A program made the position numbers and the translations under genes. 59,755 bases of DNA from the NCBI RefSeq assembly GCF_036647415.1, contig NZ_JAVXKG010000021.1, positions 1 through 59,755 of the forward strand, written 5' to 3'. Shown in pieces: positions 1-7,835 of the stretch (within the stretch, counting starts at the first letter, position 1; every line of letters begins with the position of its first letter). The DNA comes from Empedobacter sp036647415. GTDB lineage: Bacteria; Bacteroidota; Bacteroidia; Flavobacteriales; Weeksellaceae. Below the pieces are notes generated by a model. That model did no database searches. It was given only the letters and a program-made list of their open reading frames with translations, and had not been told where the DNA came from.

Positions 1-21
1 GGTCGTCGCCAGTTTTTATAA
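1..21 (+). other. 3' tail of an upstream gene cut by the window edge
   Basis: The first bases are GC-rich compared with everything nearby and run straight into a terminator, so this is the end of a transcribed gene. It could be the acceptor end of a tRNA (a CGTCGCC arm followed by discriminator A) or the last codons of a protein ending in TAA at 19-21. The GC-rich ending favours an RNA gene, but the window does not decide. Confidence 0.35.
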
Positions 22-54
22 AAAGTCTCAAGATTTAGTTCTTGAGACTTTTTT
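21..54 (+). terminator. Intrinsic terminator of the upstream gene
   Basis: A perfect 12-13 bp stem (left arm AAAGTCTCAAGA, right arm TCTTGAGACTTT) with a 6-nt loop, followed by six Ts. Confidence 0.85.
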
Positions 55-261
55 GTGTTTAAGAAAGTTCGAAAATAGAGGTTAGGAATTAGTAACTAGA
101 AGTTAGAAAGGAACACTTAAAAGATAGAACTGAATACTTATACCTTGAATATAAGATGCGATGCTAAAACGAGTTCAGCAGGACAAATTGGGTTTATACT
201 TAGAACTTAAAATAATAATATAAAACTTATAACTTACGGCTTAGAGCTTAGAACTGAGTTT
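55..261. other. Low-complexity intergenic tract
   Basis: No gene is seen. The stretch is built from imperfect repeats of the type GAACTTA, AACTTATAACTTA and CTTAGAACT, scattered in one orientation. It looks like decayed repetitive intergenic DNA leading into the structured element that follows. Confidence 0.5.
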
Positions 262-372
262 GCGTTAGGGATAGCAGCGGAAATCCTTTTGTGGATATCT
301 GAATGTTATTATTGTACCCAAATCTTCTTCCACAAAAGATTGGAGTGAATAGCCCGACCGAAGGGAACGCCC
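262..372 (+). ncRNA. Structured RNA / dispersed element, Flavo-1-like
   Basis: Nested pairing is visible: GCGTT at the left end pairs with AACGC at the right end, GGGAT faces ATAGCCC, and an inner stem pairs ATCCTTTTGTGG with CCACAAAAGATT around a 35-nt insert. The blocks AGCGG and AGCCCGACC complete a multibranch fold. Elements with these blocks recur in flavobacterial intergenic regions, and I believe they correspond to the Flavo-1 motif in Rfam; that identification is from memory. It ends just upstream of the first TRIC gene in the same orientation, so it could be a 5' leader or an independent RNA. Confidence 0.5.
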
Positions 373-456
373 AAAATGAAATATTTAAATTGTTTATTCA
401 TTTTTAATTGTTTATTTTGTAGTGATTTTATAATTATTCATAATAAATTATTTTTG

Positions 457-1065
457 ATGGAGATTCAGTATTTCTTCGAATTGTTCGGTACTCTATTTTT
501 TGGTATTTCTGGTGCTTTAGCTGCAGATGAAAAATCTGGAAATGATTGGTTTGGTGTAACTTTTATTGCTTTTCTTACTTCGATAGGAGGTGGTACAATT
601 CGTGATATTCTATTATCAGCAGATATTATGTGGATAAAAGATGTTAATTTAATTTATGCGGTAACAATTGGTGTTATTTTAGCTGCAATTTTCTACACAC
701 CTTTACTTAGATTACGCAAAACATTTATGCTTTTTGATACTTTAGGGATTGCTTTATTTACGATTGTTGGATTAGAAAAAGCACTAAGATTGGGAATTGA
801 TCCTGTTATAGCTCCTATTATGGGAATGTTTACAGCCGTTTTTGGATCTGTAATTCGTGATATGATGTTAAATGAAGTTCCAATTATTTTCAAAAAAGAG
901 ATTTATGCATTTGCTTGTCTTTGTGGTGCAATAATTTATATGATTTTGTGGAATTTAGATGTTAGTCGAAATATTAATTTCTTTGTTTCTGGAGGTGCTA
1001 TAGTTATAATACGTTTGTGTGCGGTGAAGTATAACTTATCGTTACCAAAGTTTAAAAGCCATTAA
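457..1065 (+). CDS. TRIC-family (YadS/UPF0126) cation channel, copy 1
   Basis: A polytopic membrane protein of 202 residues with two repeats of three helices, the layout of TRIC channels, which conduct monovalent cations such as K+. The first repeat carries GGGTIRD; the equivalent site in the second repeat reads GSVIRD, so one glycine of the usual GG kink has become serine. The next gene, a close paralogue, keeps GGVLRD. An upstream in-frame ATG at 376 would add 27 residues; the start used here gives MEIQYFFELFGT, which aligns with the paralogue's first residues. Family assignment is secure; ion specificity is not. Confidence 0.85.
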   Translation: MEIQYFFELFGTLFFGISGALAADEKSGNDWFGVTFIAFLTSIGGGTIRDILLSADIMWIKDVNLIYAVTIGVILAAIFYTPLLRLRKTFMLFDTLGIALFTIVGLEKALRLGIDPVIAPIMGMFTAVFGSVIRDMMLNEVPIIFKKEIYAFACLCGAIIYMILWNLDVSRNINFFVSGGAIVIIRLCAVKYNLSLPKFKSH

Positions 1066-1077
1066 AAAAGCTTTTAG

Positions 1078-1085
1078 TATCTTTG
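1078..1085 (+). promoter_or_regulatory. Bacteroidota -7 box for TRIC copy 2
   Basis: TATCTTTG matches TAnnTTTG and lies about 29 nt before the start codon. No clear TTG is seen at -33, so strength is uncertain. Confidence 0.45.
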
Positions 1086-1113
1086 CCGACTTATTTATAA
1101 TTTCTTCTTCAAG

Positions 1114-1722
1114 ATGGATATTCAATATATTTTCGAGTTAATTGGTACAGTAGTTTTTGCTATTTCTGGTGCTTTGGCGGCAGATGAACGACAAAAACAT
1201 GATTGGTTTGGAATTACATGTTTTGCTTTTATCACGGCGATTGGTGGTGGTACTTTGCGCGATTTATTTCTGAACAGTTATCCATTGGTTTGGATTGCAG
1301 ATATGAATGTTATTTACGCCGTTTTTGTAGGAATTCTTTTGGCTGGATTATTTTATAAATATTTTTCTAAATTGCGCACAACGCTCATGTTATTTGATAC
1401 GCTTGGAATTGCATTATTTACAATAGTAGGTTTAGAAAAGGCACATTCTTTGGGTGCAAACGATTTTATTTCGGTAATGATGGGAATGTTTACTGCAGTA
1501 ATGGGAGGCGTATTACGAGATATTTTAATTAATAAAACACCAACTATTTTTGTTGAAGAAATTTATGCTACAGCATGTATTGCAGGTGGAATTGTTTATT
1601 TGGTTTTGGATAGTTTTGGTGTCGATAGAAATATAAATTTTATTGTTTCAGGTGCGATGATAGCAATCATTCGAATTATTACGGTTAAATTTAATTTATC
1701 ATTGCCAAAATTTTATAAATAA
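1114..1722 (+). CDS. TRIC-family (YadS/UPF0126) cation channel, copy 2
   Basis: A 202-residue polytopic protein closely related to the gene upstream, which points to tandem duplication. Both channel motifs are intact: GGGTLRD in the first repeat and GGVLRD in the second, each at a helix kink that forms the pore in TRIC structures. Between them is LMLFDTLGIALFTIVGLEKA, shared almost exactly with copy 1. Its stop codon overlaps the ATG of the following hutG by one base (TAATG), so the two are translationally coupled. The link between a cation channel and histidine degradation is not obvious. Confidence 0.88.
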   Translation: MDIQYIFELIGTVVFAISGALAADERQKHDWFGITCFAFITAIGGGTLRDLFLNSYPLVWIADMNVIYAVFVGILLAGLFYKYFSKLRTTLMLFDTLGIALFTIVGLEKAHSLGANDFISVMMGMFTAVMGGVLRDILINKTPTIFVEEIYATACIAGGIVYLVLDSFGVDRNINFIVSGAMIAIIRIITVKFNLSLPKFYK

Positions 1723-2663
1723 TGAAAAAAACACCTTTTAATAAAGATCTTTGGACGGGAAGAATTGATTCTGAAGATGGAGATTTAGGATTAAGAATTC
1801 ATCAAGTAATCAACGATTATTCAACATTTGAAACTTCATCAATAGAACCAAAAGTATTTTTAGGATTTTGTTCTGAAGAAGGTGTAGAACGCAATAAAGG
1901 AAGAATTGGAGCAAAAGATGCACCAGATATTATTCGTAAAAGTTTAGCAAATTTACCTGTTCATTTCGAATCAAATAATTCTATTTTTGATGCCGGTAAT
2001 ATATATTGTGACAATCATAATTTAGAAGAAGCAAGAGAAGAACAAATACATCAAGTAGATTCTGTTTTAAGGCAAAATCATTTTCCAATTGTAATTGGAG
2101 GTGGACACGAAACTGCTTTGGGTAATTTTTTGGCTTTTGCAAAAAATTACAAAAAAATAGCAATCATTAATCTTGATGCACATTTTGATTTGCGTCAACC
2201 AACACCTATTTCTACATCTGGAACACCTTTTTACGAAATGGCAAAGTATTGTGAAGAAAATAAGTTGACGTTTAATTATATGCCAATTGGTATTCAAGAA
2301 TTAGGAAATACGACAGCTTTATTTGCTCGTGCAGAAAAGTTGAACGTAAATTTTATTCTGGCAGATGAAATTCATTTCAATCTAAATCTAACTTTAGATA
2401 AAATTAGAGAATATATCGCACAATTTGATGCAATTTATGTTTCCTTGGATATGGATGTTTTTGATGCAGCATATGCGCCAGGTGTAAGTGCGACAACAAT
2501 TAATGGATTATCGCCTTTTCAAGTTAAATATATTTTGAAGGTTTTGATGAACTCAAATAAAGTAAAACTTTTTGATTTAGTGGAGTATAATCCCCAGTTT
2601 GATGTTGATAACTCGACCTCAAAATTGGCTGCTCAAATGATTTACGAAATTTTAAGACGTTAA
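1722..2663 (+). CDS. hutG: Formimidoylglutamase
   Basis: An arginase/ureohydrolase-fold enzyme of 313 residues that cleaves N-formimidoyl-L-glutamate to glutamate and formamide, the last step of one histidine degradation route. The binuclear Mn ligands are visible: GGGHE near residue 126, NLDAHFD near 150 and SLDMDVFD near 242. The N-terminal LWTGRID is characteristic of HutG rather than agmatinase or arginase. The other hut genes are not in this window. It overlaps the TRIC gene upstream by one base. An alternative ureohydrolase activity cannot be fully excluded. Confidence 0.85.
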   Translation: MKKTPFNKDLWTGRIDSEDGDLGLRIHQVINDYSTFETSSIEPKVFLGFCSEEGVERNKGRIGAKDAPDIIRKSLANLPVHFESNNSIFDAGNIYCDNHNLEEAREEQIHQVDSVLRQNHFPIVIGGGHETALGNFLAFAKNYKKIAIINLDAHFDLRQPTPISTSGTPFYEMAKYCEENKLTFNYMPIGIQELGNTTALFARAEKLNVNFILADEIHFNLNLTLDKIREYIAQFDAIYVSLDMDVFDAAYAPGVSATTINGLSPFQVKYILKVLMNSNKVKLFDLVEYNPQFDVDNSTSKLAAQMIYEILRR

Positions 2664-2787
2664 TTCTGAAATATTTTACAATATTTTGTAACCTTTTCTA
2701 GTTATCTGCGTATACATATATAGAGGTGTTAATAATTCACCAAAAGAAATCGATATTAATCATATTAAATAAGAGGGTTTTAGTTAA

Positions 2788-3654
2788 ATGAGACAGCTTA
2801 AAATTACAAAGCAGGTAACAAATCGTGAAACTGCGTCATTAGATAAATATTTACAAGAAATTGGTAAAGTAGATTTAATTACTGCAGAGGAAGAAGTTGA
2901 GTTAGCTCAACGCATAAAAGCAGGAGATCGTGTTGCCTTAGAGAAATTAACAAAAGCAAACTTACGTTTCGTAGTTTCTGTTGCGAAACAATATCAAAAT
3001 CAAGGATTAAGTTTACCAGATTTAATTAATGAAGGAAATTTAGGTTTGATAAAAGCTGCACAACGTTTTGATGAAACACGTGGTTTCAAATTCATTTCGT
3101 ATGCTGTTTGGTGGATTCGTCAATCTATTTTACAAGCATTAGCAGAACAATCTCGTATTGTACGTTTACCATTAAACAAAATTGGATCTATCAATAAAAT
3201 TAATAAAGCATACGCTTTATTAGAGCAAGAACACGAACGTGCTCCATCTGCAGAAGAAATTTCTGAAGTATTGGATATGTCTGAAGGTGATGTAAAAGAG
3301 TCGATGAAAAACTCTGGTCGTCACGTATCTATGGACGCGCCGTTGGTAGAAGGAGAAGATTCTAACTTATATGATGTATTAAACATCGGAGAATCTCCAT
3401 CACCAGATATGCAATTGATGATAGAATCTTTACGTGTAGAGATTGAGCGTGCATTGCAAACATTAACGCCTCGTGAAGCAGATTTAATTCGTTTATATTT
3501 TGGATTGAATGGTGAACACCCAATGACGTTAGAAGAAATTGGAGAAACGTTTGACTTAACAAGAGAACGTGTTCGTCAAATTAAAGAAAAAGCAATTCGC
3601 CGTTTAAAACATACATCGAGATCAAAAATCTTGAAAACATATATCGGACGATAA
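2788..3654 (+). CDS. rpoD: RNA polymerase primary sigma factor
   Basis: The housekeeping sigma factor of the Bacteroidota, 288 residues. It lacks region 1.1 and the long non-conserved region of proteobacterial RpoD, as is usual in this phylum. Region 1.2 (SLDKYLQEIGKVDLIT), region 2 (LIKAAQRFDETRGFKFISYA, then VWWIRQSI), region 3 (MDAPLVEGED) and region 4 with its helix-turn-helix (TLEEIGETFDLTRERVRQI) are all present. It recognises the TTG/TAnnTTTG promoters seen elsewhere in the window. The 124-nt gap upstream suggests its own promoter; a strong terminator follows. Confidence 0.97.
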   Translation: MRQLKITKQVTNRETASLDKYLQEIGKVDLITAEEEVELAQRIKAGDRVALEKLTKANLRFVVSVAKQYQNQGLSLPDLINEGNLGLIKAAQRFDETRGFKFISYAVWWIRQSILQALAEQSRIVRLPLNKIGSINKINKAYALLEQEHERAPSAEEISEVLDMSEGDVKESMKNSGRHVSMDAPLVEGEDSNLYDVLNIGESPSPDMQLMIESLRVEIERALQTLTPREADLIRLYFGLNGEHPMTLEEIGETFDLTRERVRQIKEKAIRRLKHTSRSKILKTYIGR

Positions 3655-3662
3655 AAAATATA

Positions 3663-3690
3663 AATCCAGCCAATTGGCTGGATTTTTTTT
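3663..3690 (+). terminator. rpoD terminator
   Basis: A perfect palindrome with arms AATCCAGCCAA and TTGGCTGGATT, followed by an uninterrupted T run. Confidence 0.9.
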
Positions 3691-3715
3691 ATAAAATTTA
3701 AATTATCAGATTACT

Positions 3716-4558
3716 ATGAATAAAATTATTTACGCTACATTATTCACATTCATTTTTTCATTTTTTTCATTTGGTCAAAATAAAGTTGATCAAAATTTAG
3801 TTGGATTCTGGAAATCTACTATATATCCAACTAAGAATGATCCTGTAAAAGGAAATTCTTTTGTTGATAGGAAAGCGGATGGTACTTTTACATTGTATTT
3901 AGAATTAATTTATAAGAATGATTCTATCTATACAAAGGAAACCGGACACTGGAGTACTGATAACGGCATATACACAGAAATAGGAGAAGAATATAATGAT
4001 GAATATACTTACAAGATTATTCAAAATCAAATCGATTTTAAAGTAAGAAAAAACAAACTTCCATTAGGTTTTAGGTCAGAAAAATTCTTAGAAGAAAAAA
4101 CAACAGATCAATCAAATTATTATGAAGATCGTTATTCAATTTTTAAAGTAAAAACATTACAAAAAATGTTGGATATGAATGATAAAATGAATGGCTTTTC
4201 ATACGATCCCTCTGATGGTATTCAAGACAGTAGATTAGTAGGTGTTTGGGTTGGTTCGGAAAAGGATAATCAAGAAGAAGGATTGTCTAAAGAATGGACA
4301 ATGACAAGAAATGCTGATGGAACATTTCTTTTAGATTTTAAAACTAAAATGAAAGGAGGAAAAACAAATCGTTTTACAGAAAAAGGAAAATGGTGGGTAA
4401 AAGATAATAAGTTTTACGAATATCATGAAGAGTCTGATATGACAGATGTTTATACTTTTGAAGTATTGAATATTAATCAAATAAAATTTAAAGTTTTCGA
4501 AATGTCATTTGATCAAAATAATAATGAATATGAGTTTATAGATAATCGAAAAAAATAA
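3716..4558 (+). CDS. Secreted protein with two copies of an unrecognised W/D/G-rich domain
   Basis: 280 residues beginning with a signal peptide (MNKIIYATLFTFIFSFFSFG, then Q). Two copies of one domain follow, roughly residues 28-140 and 172-278. Each opens with LVGFW or LVGVW, continues with a basic stretch ending ADGTF, a run of beta-strand-like residues, GHW or GKWW, an acidic segment with DEYTY or DVYTF, and a final I-x-FKV strand; the second closes with EFIDNR. The copies are diverged. The gene at 6011 carries one copy most similar to the second. The fold looks lipocalin-like (inference). No function is assigned. Confidence 0.75.
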   Translation: MNKIIYATLFTFIFSFFSFGQNKVDQNLVGFWKSTIYPTKNDPVKGNSFVDRKADGTFTLYLELIYKNDSIYTKETGHWSTDNGIYTEIGEEYNDEYTYKIIQNQIDFKVRKNKLPLGFRSEKFLEEKTTDQSNYYEDRYSIFKVKTLQKMLDMNDKMNGFSYDPSDGIQDSRLVGVWVGSEKDNQEEGLSKEWTMTRNADGTFLLDFKTKMKGGKTNRFTEKGKWWVKDNKFYEYHEESDMTDVYTFEVLNINQIKFKVFEMSFDQNNNEYEFIDNRKK

Positions 4559-4591
4559 AAAAATCCAGTTTCTAAGAAACTGGATTTTTTT
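4559..4591. terminator. Bidirectional terminator between convergent genes
   Basis: Arms AAATCCAGTTTCT and AGAAACTGGATTT with A and T runs on either side, serving both the secreted protein gene and mgtE. The core AATCCAG is reused from the rpoD terminator 900 bp away. Confidence 0.85.
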
Positions 4592-4592
4592 G

Positions 4593-5912
4593 TTATAATA
4601 ATTTTCCACTAAGTAAAGTTGCGGCGATAGAAAAATAAATGATTAATCCAGAAACATCTACCAAAGTTGCGACAAATGGAGATGAAGCTGTGGCAGGATC
4701 AAATCCTATTTTTCGAAGAATAAATGGAACTAATGAGCCAGAAAGTGTTCCCCACAAAACAATTGCTATTAAGGATAATGCAACTGTAAAAGCAATGTAA
4801 ATCCAATATTCACCATAATCATAAATACCAGATTTTTGCCAAATTGCAATTCGAATAAATCCTACAAAACCTAAAATTCCTCCAAGAATCAAGCCCGAAG
4901 TAAATTCTTTTTTCATTACATACCACCAATCTTTTAGCTTTAATTCTCCCAAAGCCATTGCACGAATAATTAACGATGCGGCTTGTGAACCAGAATTTCC
5001 TCCACTCGAAATAATCAGCGGAACAAATAATGCTAAGACAACAGCTTTTGCAATTTCTTCGTCATAATAACTCATTGCGGAAGCAGTAAACATTTCGCCA
5101 ACAAAAAGAATAACCAACCAACCTGCACGTTTTTTTATTAATTCGGCAATAGGCGTTTTGGTATACGAAACATCTAATTCTTCCATACCTCCAAATTTCT
5201 GAATATCTTCTGTATCACGCATTTTCATTCGGTCAAGAATATCATCAAAGGTTACAATACCAACCAAAATTCCATTTACGGTTACAATAGGAATAGTAAA
5301 ACGATCATATTTTTCAAAAACTTCAAAAGCATTTTCTATTTGGGTTGTTGTTGTTAGAGAAACAAAATTATTATCCATTAATTCTGATACTTTTGTTTCG
5401 TCATCAGCCAATAATATTTCCCCGATTTTAAGATCATCTATCAATCTATTTTGATCATCAACAATAAAAATATAATTTAGGGTTTCAGCCTTTTTACCAT
5501 ATTTTTTGATGTGCGCCAAAACTTGTTTTACGGTATAATATTCTTTGACTTGTATATAATTTGGCGTCATCAGACGAGCAATAGAATCTTCTTTGTATCC
5601 AATCAAATTCAGTGCAATTAGGCGTTCTTCGGGATTAAGAAGATTAATAGAATGCTTAATTAATTCGTCAGGAAAATTCTCAAAAAGTTCTGTTCTATCA
5701 TCAGGATCAAGATTATTTAAGACATCAGCCAAATCTTTGTCGGTTAAACTTTTAACGATTTCTTGTTGTATATCAGAATCAAAATAAGAGAAAACATCTA
5801 CTTTTTCATCATTAGAAAGCATATAAAATGCAATATTTCTACTTTTTATGTCTAATCCAGCTAATTGTTCTGCGACATCAGCAGGATGTTGATTAAGCAT
5901 ATTATTTTCCAT
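4593..5912 (-). CDS. mgtE: Magnesium transporter MgtE
   Basis: A 439-residue Mg2+ channel/transporter of the inner membrane. The order is typical: an N-terminal helical superhelix (ADVAEQLAGL, DPDDRTELFENFPDELI), two CBS domains (about residues 115-235, with MTPNYIQVKE and PIVTVNGILVGIVTFDDILD), and a C-terminal pore of five helices containing SGGNSGSQAASLIIRAMALG, the conserved MgtE pore signature. The cytoplasmic domains sense Mg2+ in characterised members. No Mg2+ riboswitch is seen in the short upstream region. It sits between two genes sharing a novel domain, on the opposite strand to both. Confidence 0.95.
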   Translation of the reverse strand: MENNMLNQHPADVAEQLAGLDIKSRNIAFYMLSNDEKVDVFSYFDSDIQQEIVKSLTDKDLADVLNNLDPDDRTELFENFPDELIKHSINLLNPEERLIALNLIGYKEDSIARLMTPNYIQVKEYYTVKQVLAHIKKYGKKAETLNYIFIVDDQNRLIDDLKIGEILLADDETKVSELMDNNFVSLTTTTQIENAFEVFEKYDRFTIPIVTVNGILVGIVTFDDILDRMKMRDTEDIQKFGGMEELDVSYTKTPIAELIKKRAGWLVILFVGEMFTASAMSYYDEEIAKAVVLALFVPLIISSGGNSGSQAASLIIRAMALGELKLKDWWYVMKKEFTSGLILGGILGFVGFIRIAIWQKSGIYDYGEYWIYIAFTVALSLIAIVLWGTLSGSLVPFILRKIGFDPATASSPFVATLVDVSGLIIYFSIAATLLSGKLL

Positions 5913-6010
5913 AATTTTGTAGTTTTATCCCATAAGCAAAGTAAACTCTTTTCGGATGAAGAATTAAATAATTTAAAGATTTTAAAGAAACTTTAATTTA
6001 GTTTTAATGT

Positions 6011-6397
6011 ATGAATGAAGGCGAAGATATAGGAATTATAGAATTTATAAAATCAACAGAAGTTGATGTACGATTTGTTGGTGTTTGGTCTGGGACAGAT
6101 CACGGGAAATTTTTTAAAGGCGAAACAAATAGTTGGATTGTAACGAGAAAAATAGATGGAACGTTAACGGTTAATTTTAAAACAATATATACCGATGATC
6201 GAATAACATATGCTGAGGACAAAGGGTTTTGGTGTGTAAAAGGTGAGGATTATTTTGAGTATAGAGAATCTGATGAAAAAGCAGATCATTATACGTTTTT
6301 GTTTATGTCGAAGGATTCTATTCATTTTATTATCAATGAAGATAAAACAGACGAAGAACCTTATAATTTTATTGATAATAAGGTATTTTTGGATTAA
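6011..6397 (+). CDS. Single-domain paralogue of the gene at 3716
   Basis: 128 residues carrying one copy of the domain found twice in the protein at 3716: FVGVWSG, WIVTRKIDGTLTVNFKT, KGFWCVK, YFEYRESDEKADHYTFLF and a final YNFIDNK. It best matches the second copy there. There is no signal peptide; the 20-odd residues before the domain are acidic. It may be a partial duplicate that lost its export signal, or a cytoplasmic version. It is separated from its relative only by the oppositely oriented mgtE. Function unknown. Confidence 0.65.
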   Translation: MNEGEDIGIIEFIKSTEVDVRFVGVWSGTDHGKFFKGETNSWIVTRKIDGTLTVNFKTIYTDDRITYAEDKGFWCVKGEDYFEYRESDEKADHYTFLFMSKDSIHFIINEDKTDEEPYNFIDNKVFLD

Positions 6398-6454
6398 TAT
6401 TTTTTTTGTTGAATATTCAGAAAATATTATATTCGTGTCGATTAATACAAAAAT

Positions 6455-7042
6455 ATGAAAAAACTACTTTTTACTTTTCTATTGTCCTCTTCTTTGTTCG
6501 CACAAGAAAAAGCAACAGATTTATTTAATGCAAATATCAGTGTTATTGGTATAGGAATCCAGTATGAAAAAGCACTTTCGGATAATTTTACGGCAGTTGG
6601 TTCTTTAGACTACGCTGGAGGTTTTTCTTATAGTAATAATGATTTTAGTGGAAGTGATTTTGATTATATTCTAACAACAAGTTTATCCTTAGAAGGACGT
6701 TATTATTACAATTTTGACCGAAGAATTGGTAAAGGAAGAAATACGAAAAACAATTCAGGAAATTATATCGCACTAAAAGGAAATTTTATTCCAGATTGGC
6801 TTACAGCATCTAATGGAGATCGTTTAAATGTAAATCCACAAGGTTCTTTAACTGTAAATTATGGATTGAAGCGTTCTTTTGCTCAAAATTTCTTTTACGA
6901 GTTTTATACAGGATTAGGTTTAGCTTTTTATCAAGAAGATAAATTAAATTGGGATAATGAACTTCAAAATTATAATTCCTCTAAAAAAACCGAGATCGGA
7001 ACTACAATAGATTTAGGCTTTCGAGTTGGTTATAATTTCTAA
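6455..7042 (+). CDS. Putative small outer-membrane beta-barrel protein
   Basis: 195 residues with a short signal peptide (MKKLLFTFLLSSSLFA, then Q). The mature part shows alternating hydrophobic/polar strands with aromatic girdle residues, for example IQYEKALSDNFTAVGSLDYA and FFYEFYTGLGLAFYQE, and it ends in LGFRVGYNF. A terminal phenylalanine after such a strand is typical of BamA-inserted barrels. It is probably an eight-strand barrel; the ligand or role is unknown. It follows the small domain gene by 57 bp. Confidence 0.65.
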   Translation: MKKLLFTFLLSSSLFAQEKATDLFNANISVIGIGIQYEKALSDNFTAVGSLDYAGGFSYSNNDFSGSDFDYILTTSLSLEGRYYYNFDRRIGKGRNTKNNSGNYIALKGNFIPDWLTASNGDRLNVNPQGSLTVNYGLKRSFAQNFFYEFYTGLGLAFYQEDKLNWDNELQNYNSSKKTEIGTTIDLGFRVGYNF

Positions 7043-7056
7043 CTAAAAATATTTTC

Positions 7057-7083
7057 AATCGCTGACTTTTCAGCGATTTTTTT
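7057..7083 (+). terminator. Intrinsic terminator
   Basis: Arms AATCGCTGA and TCAGCGATT around a 4-nt loop, then seven Ts. Confidence 0.85.
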
Positions 7084-7089
7084 ATTCCT

Positions 7090-7097
7090 TACCTTTG
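7090..7097 (+). promoter_or_regulatory. Bacteroidota -7 box for rpe
   Basis: TACCTTTG matches TAnnTTTG exactly and lies 34 nt before rpe, immediately after the previous gene's terminator. No TTG is evident at -33. Confidence 0.55.
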
Positions 7098-7131
7098 CAC
7101 GACAAAACAAATACAAACAAACAATTTAATT

Positions 7132-7779
7132 ATGCCAATAGTAGCACCTTCAATTTTAGCCGCAGATTTCGGTAATTTAGCAAAAGACATCGAAATGGTC
7201 AATAATTCGCAAGCAGAATGGTTTCATTTAGACGTTATGGACGGCGTTTTTGTTCCGAATATCTCTTACGGAATGCCAATTATCGAGAAAATAAATTTGT
7301 TAACAGACAAAGTTCTTGACGTACACCTGATGATTGTTGATCCAGATCGTTATATCACGGCTTTCAAAGAAGTTGGTGCAGATATTTTGACAGTTCATTA
7401 TGAGGCGTGTACACATCTTCATCGTACAATACAAGCAATAAAAGCAGAAGGTATGAAAGCTGGTGTAGCGTTAAATCCACATACACCTGTTTCGGTTTTA
7501 GAAGATGTAATAAATGATTTAGATTTAGTTTTAATCATGAGTGTAAATCCAGGTTTTGGAGGTCAAAAATTTATCGAAAATACATACAATAAAGTATCAA
7601 AATTAAAGAAAATGATAACGGAAGCTGGCGCAAATGTTATCATCGAAATTGATGGAGGAGTTGGTGTACAAAACGCTTCGAAATTAGTAGAAGCTGGTGC
7701 AGATGCTATTGTTGCAGGTTCGGCAGTTTTTAATGCAGAAAATCCTACAGCTTATATCGCAGAATTAAAGAAGGCTTAG
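7132..7779 (+). CDS. rpe: Ribulose-phosphate 3-epimerase
   Basis: Interconverts D-ribulose 5-phosphate and D-xylulose 5-phosphate in the pentose phosphate pathway. The 215-residue TIM barrel shows the family signatures: PSILAADFGNL at the N-terminus, FHLDVMDGVFVPN, DVHLMIVDP, VNPGFGGQKFI, IEIDGGV and the phosphate-binding AGSAVF. The catalytic aspartates (in LDVMDG and EIDGG) and metal-binding histidines (FHLD, VHLM) are intact. Length is normal. It is a monocistronic unit with its own -7 box and a bidirectional terminator. Confidence 0.97.
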   Translation: MPIVAPSILAADFGNLAKDIEMVNNSQAEWFHLDVMDGVFVPNISYGMPIIEKINLLTDKVLDVHLMIVDPDRYITAFKEVGADILTVHYEACTHLHRTIQAIKAEGMKAGVALNPHTPVSVLEDVINDLDLVLIMSVNPGFGGQKFIENTYNKVSKLKKMITEAGANVIIEIDGGVGVQNASKLVEAGADAIVAGSAVFNAENPTAYIAELKKA

Positions 7780-7800
7780 AAGAAAAATTATAATAAAACA

Positions 7801-7835
7801 AAAACGACTGAATCTTAGGATTCAGTCGTTTTTTT
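7801..7835. terminator. Bidirectional terminator between rpe and the acyltransferase
   Basis: Arms AACGACTGAATC and GATTCAGTCGTT around TTAG, with A and T runs on both sides. Confidence 0.9.

Noticed and set aside
376..456. Longer N-terminus for the first TRIC protein
   Set aside because: The extra 27 residues have no counterpart in the paralogue and the ATG touches the end of the structured element.
5913..6010. Mg2+ riboswitch for mgtE
   Set aside because: The region upstream of mgtE is under 100 nt and shows no M-box-like stems.
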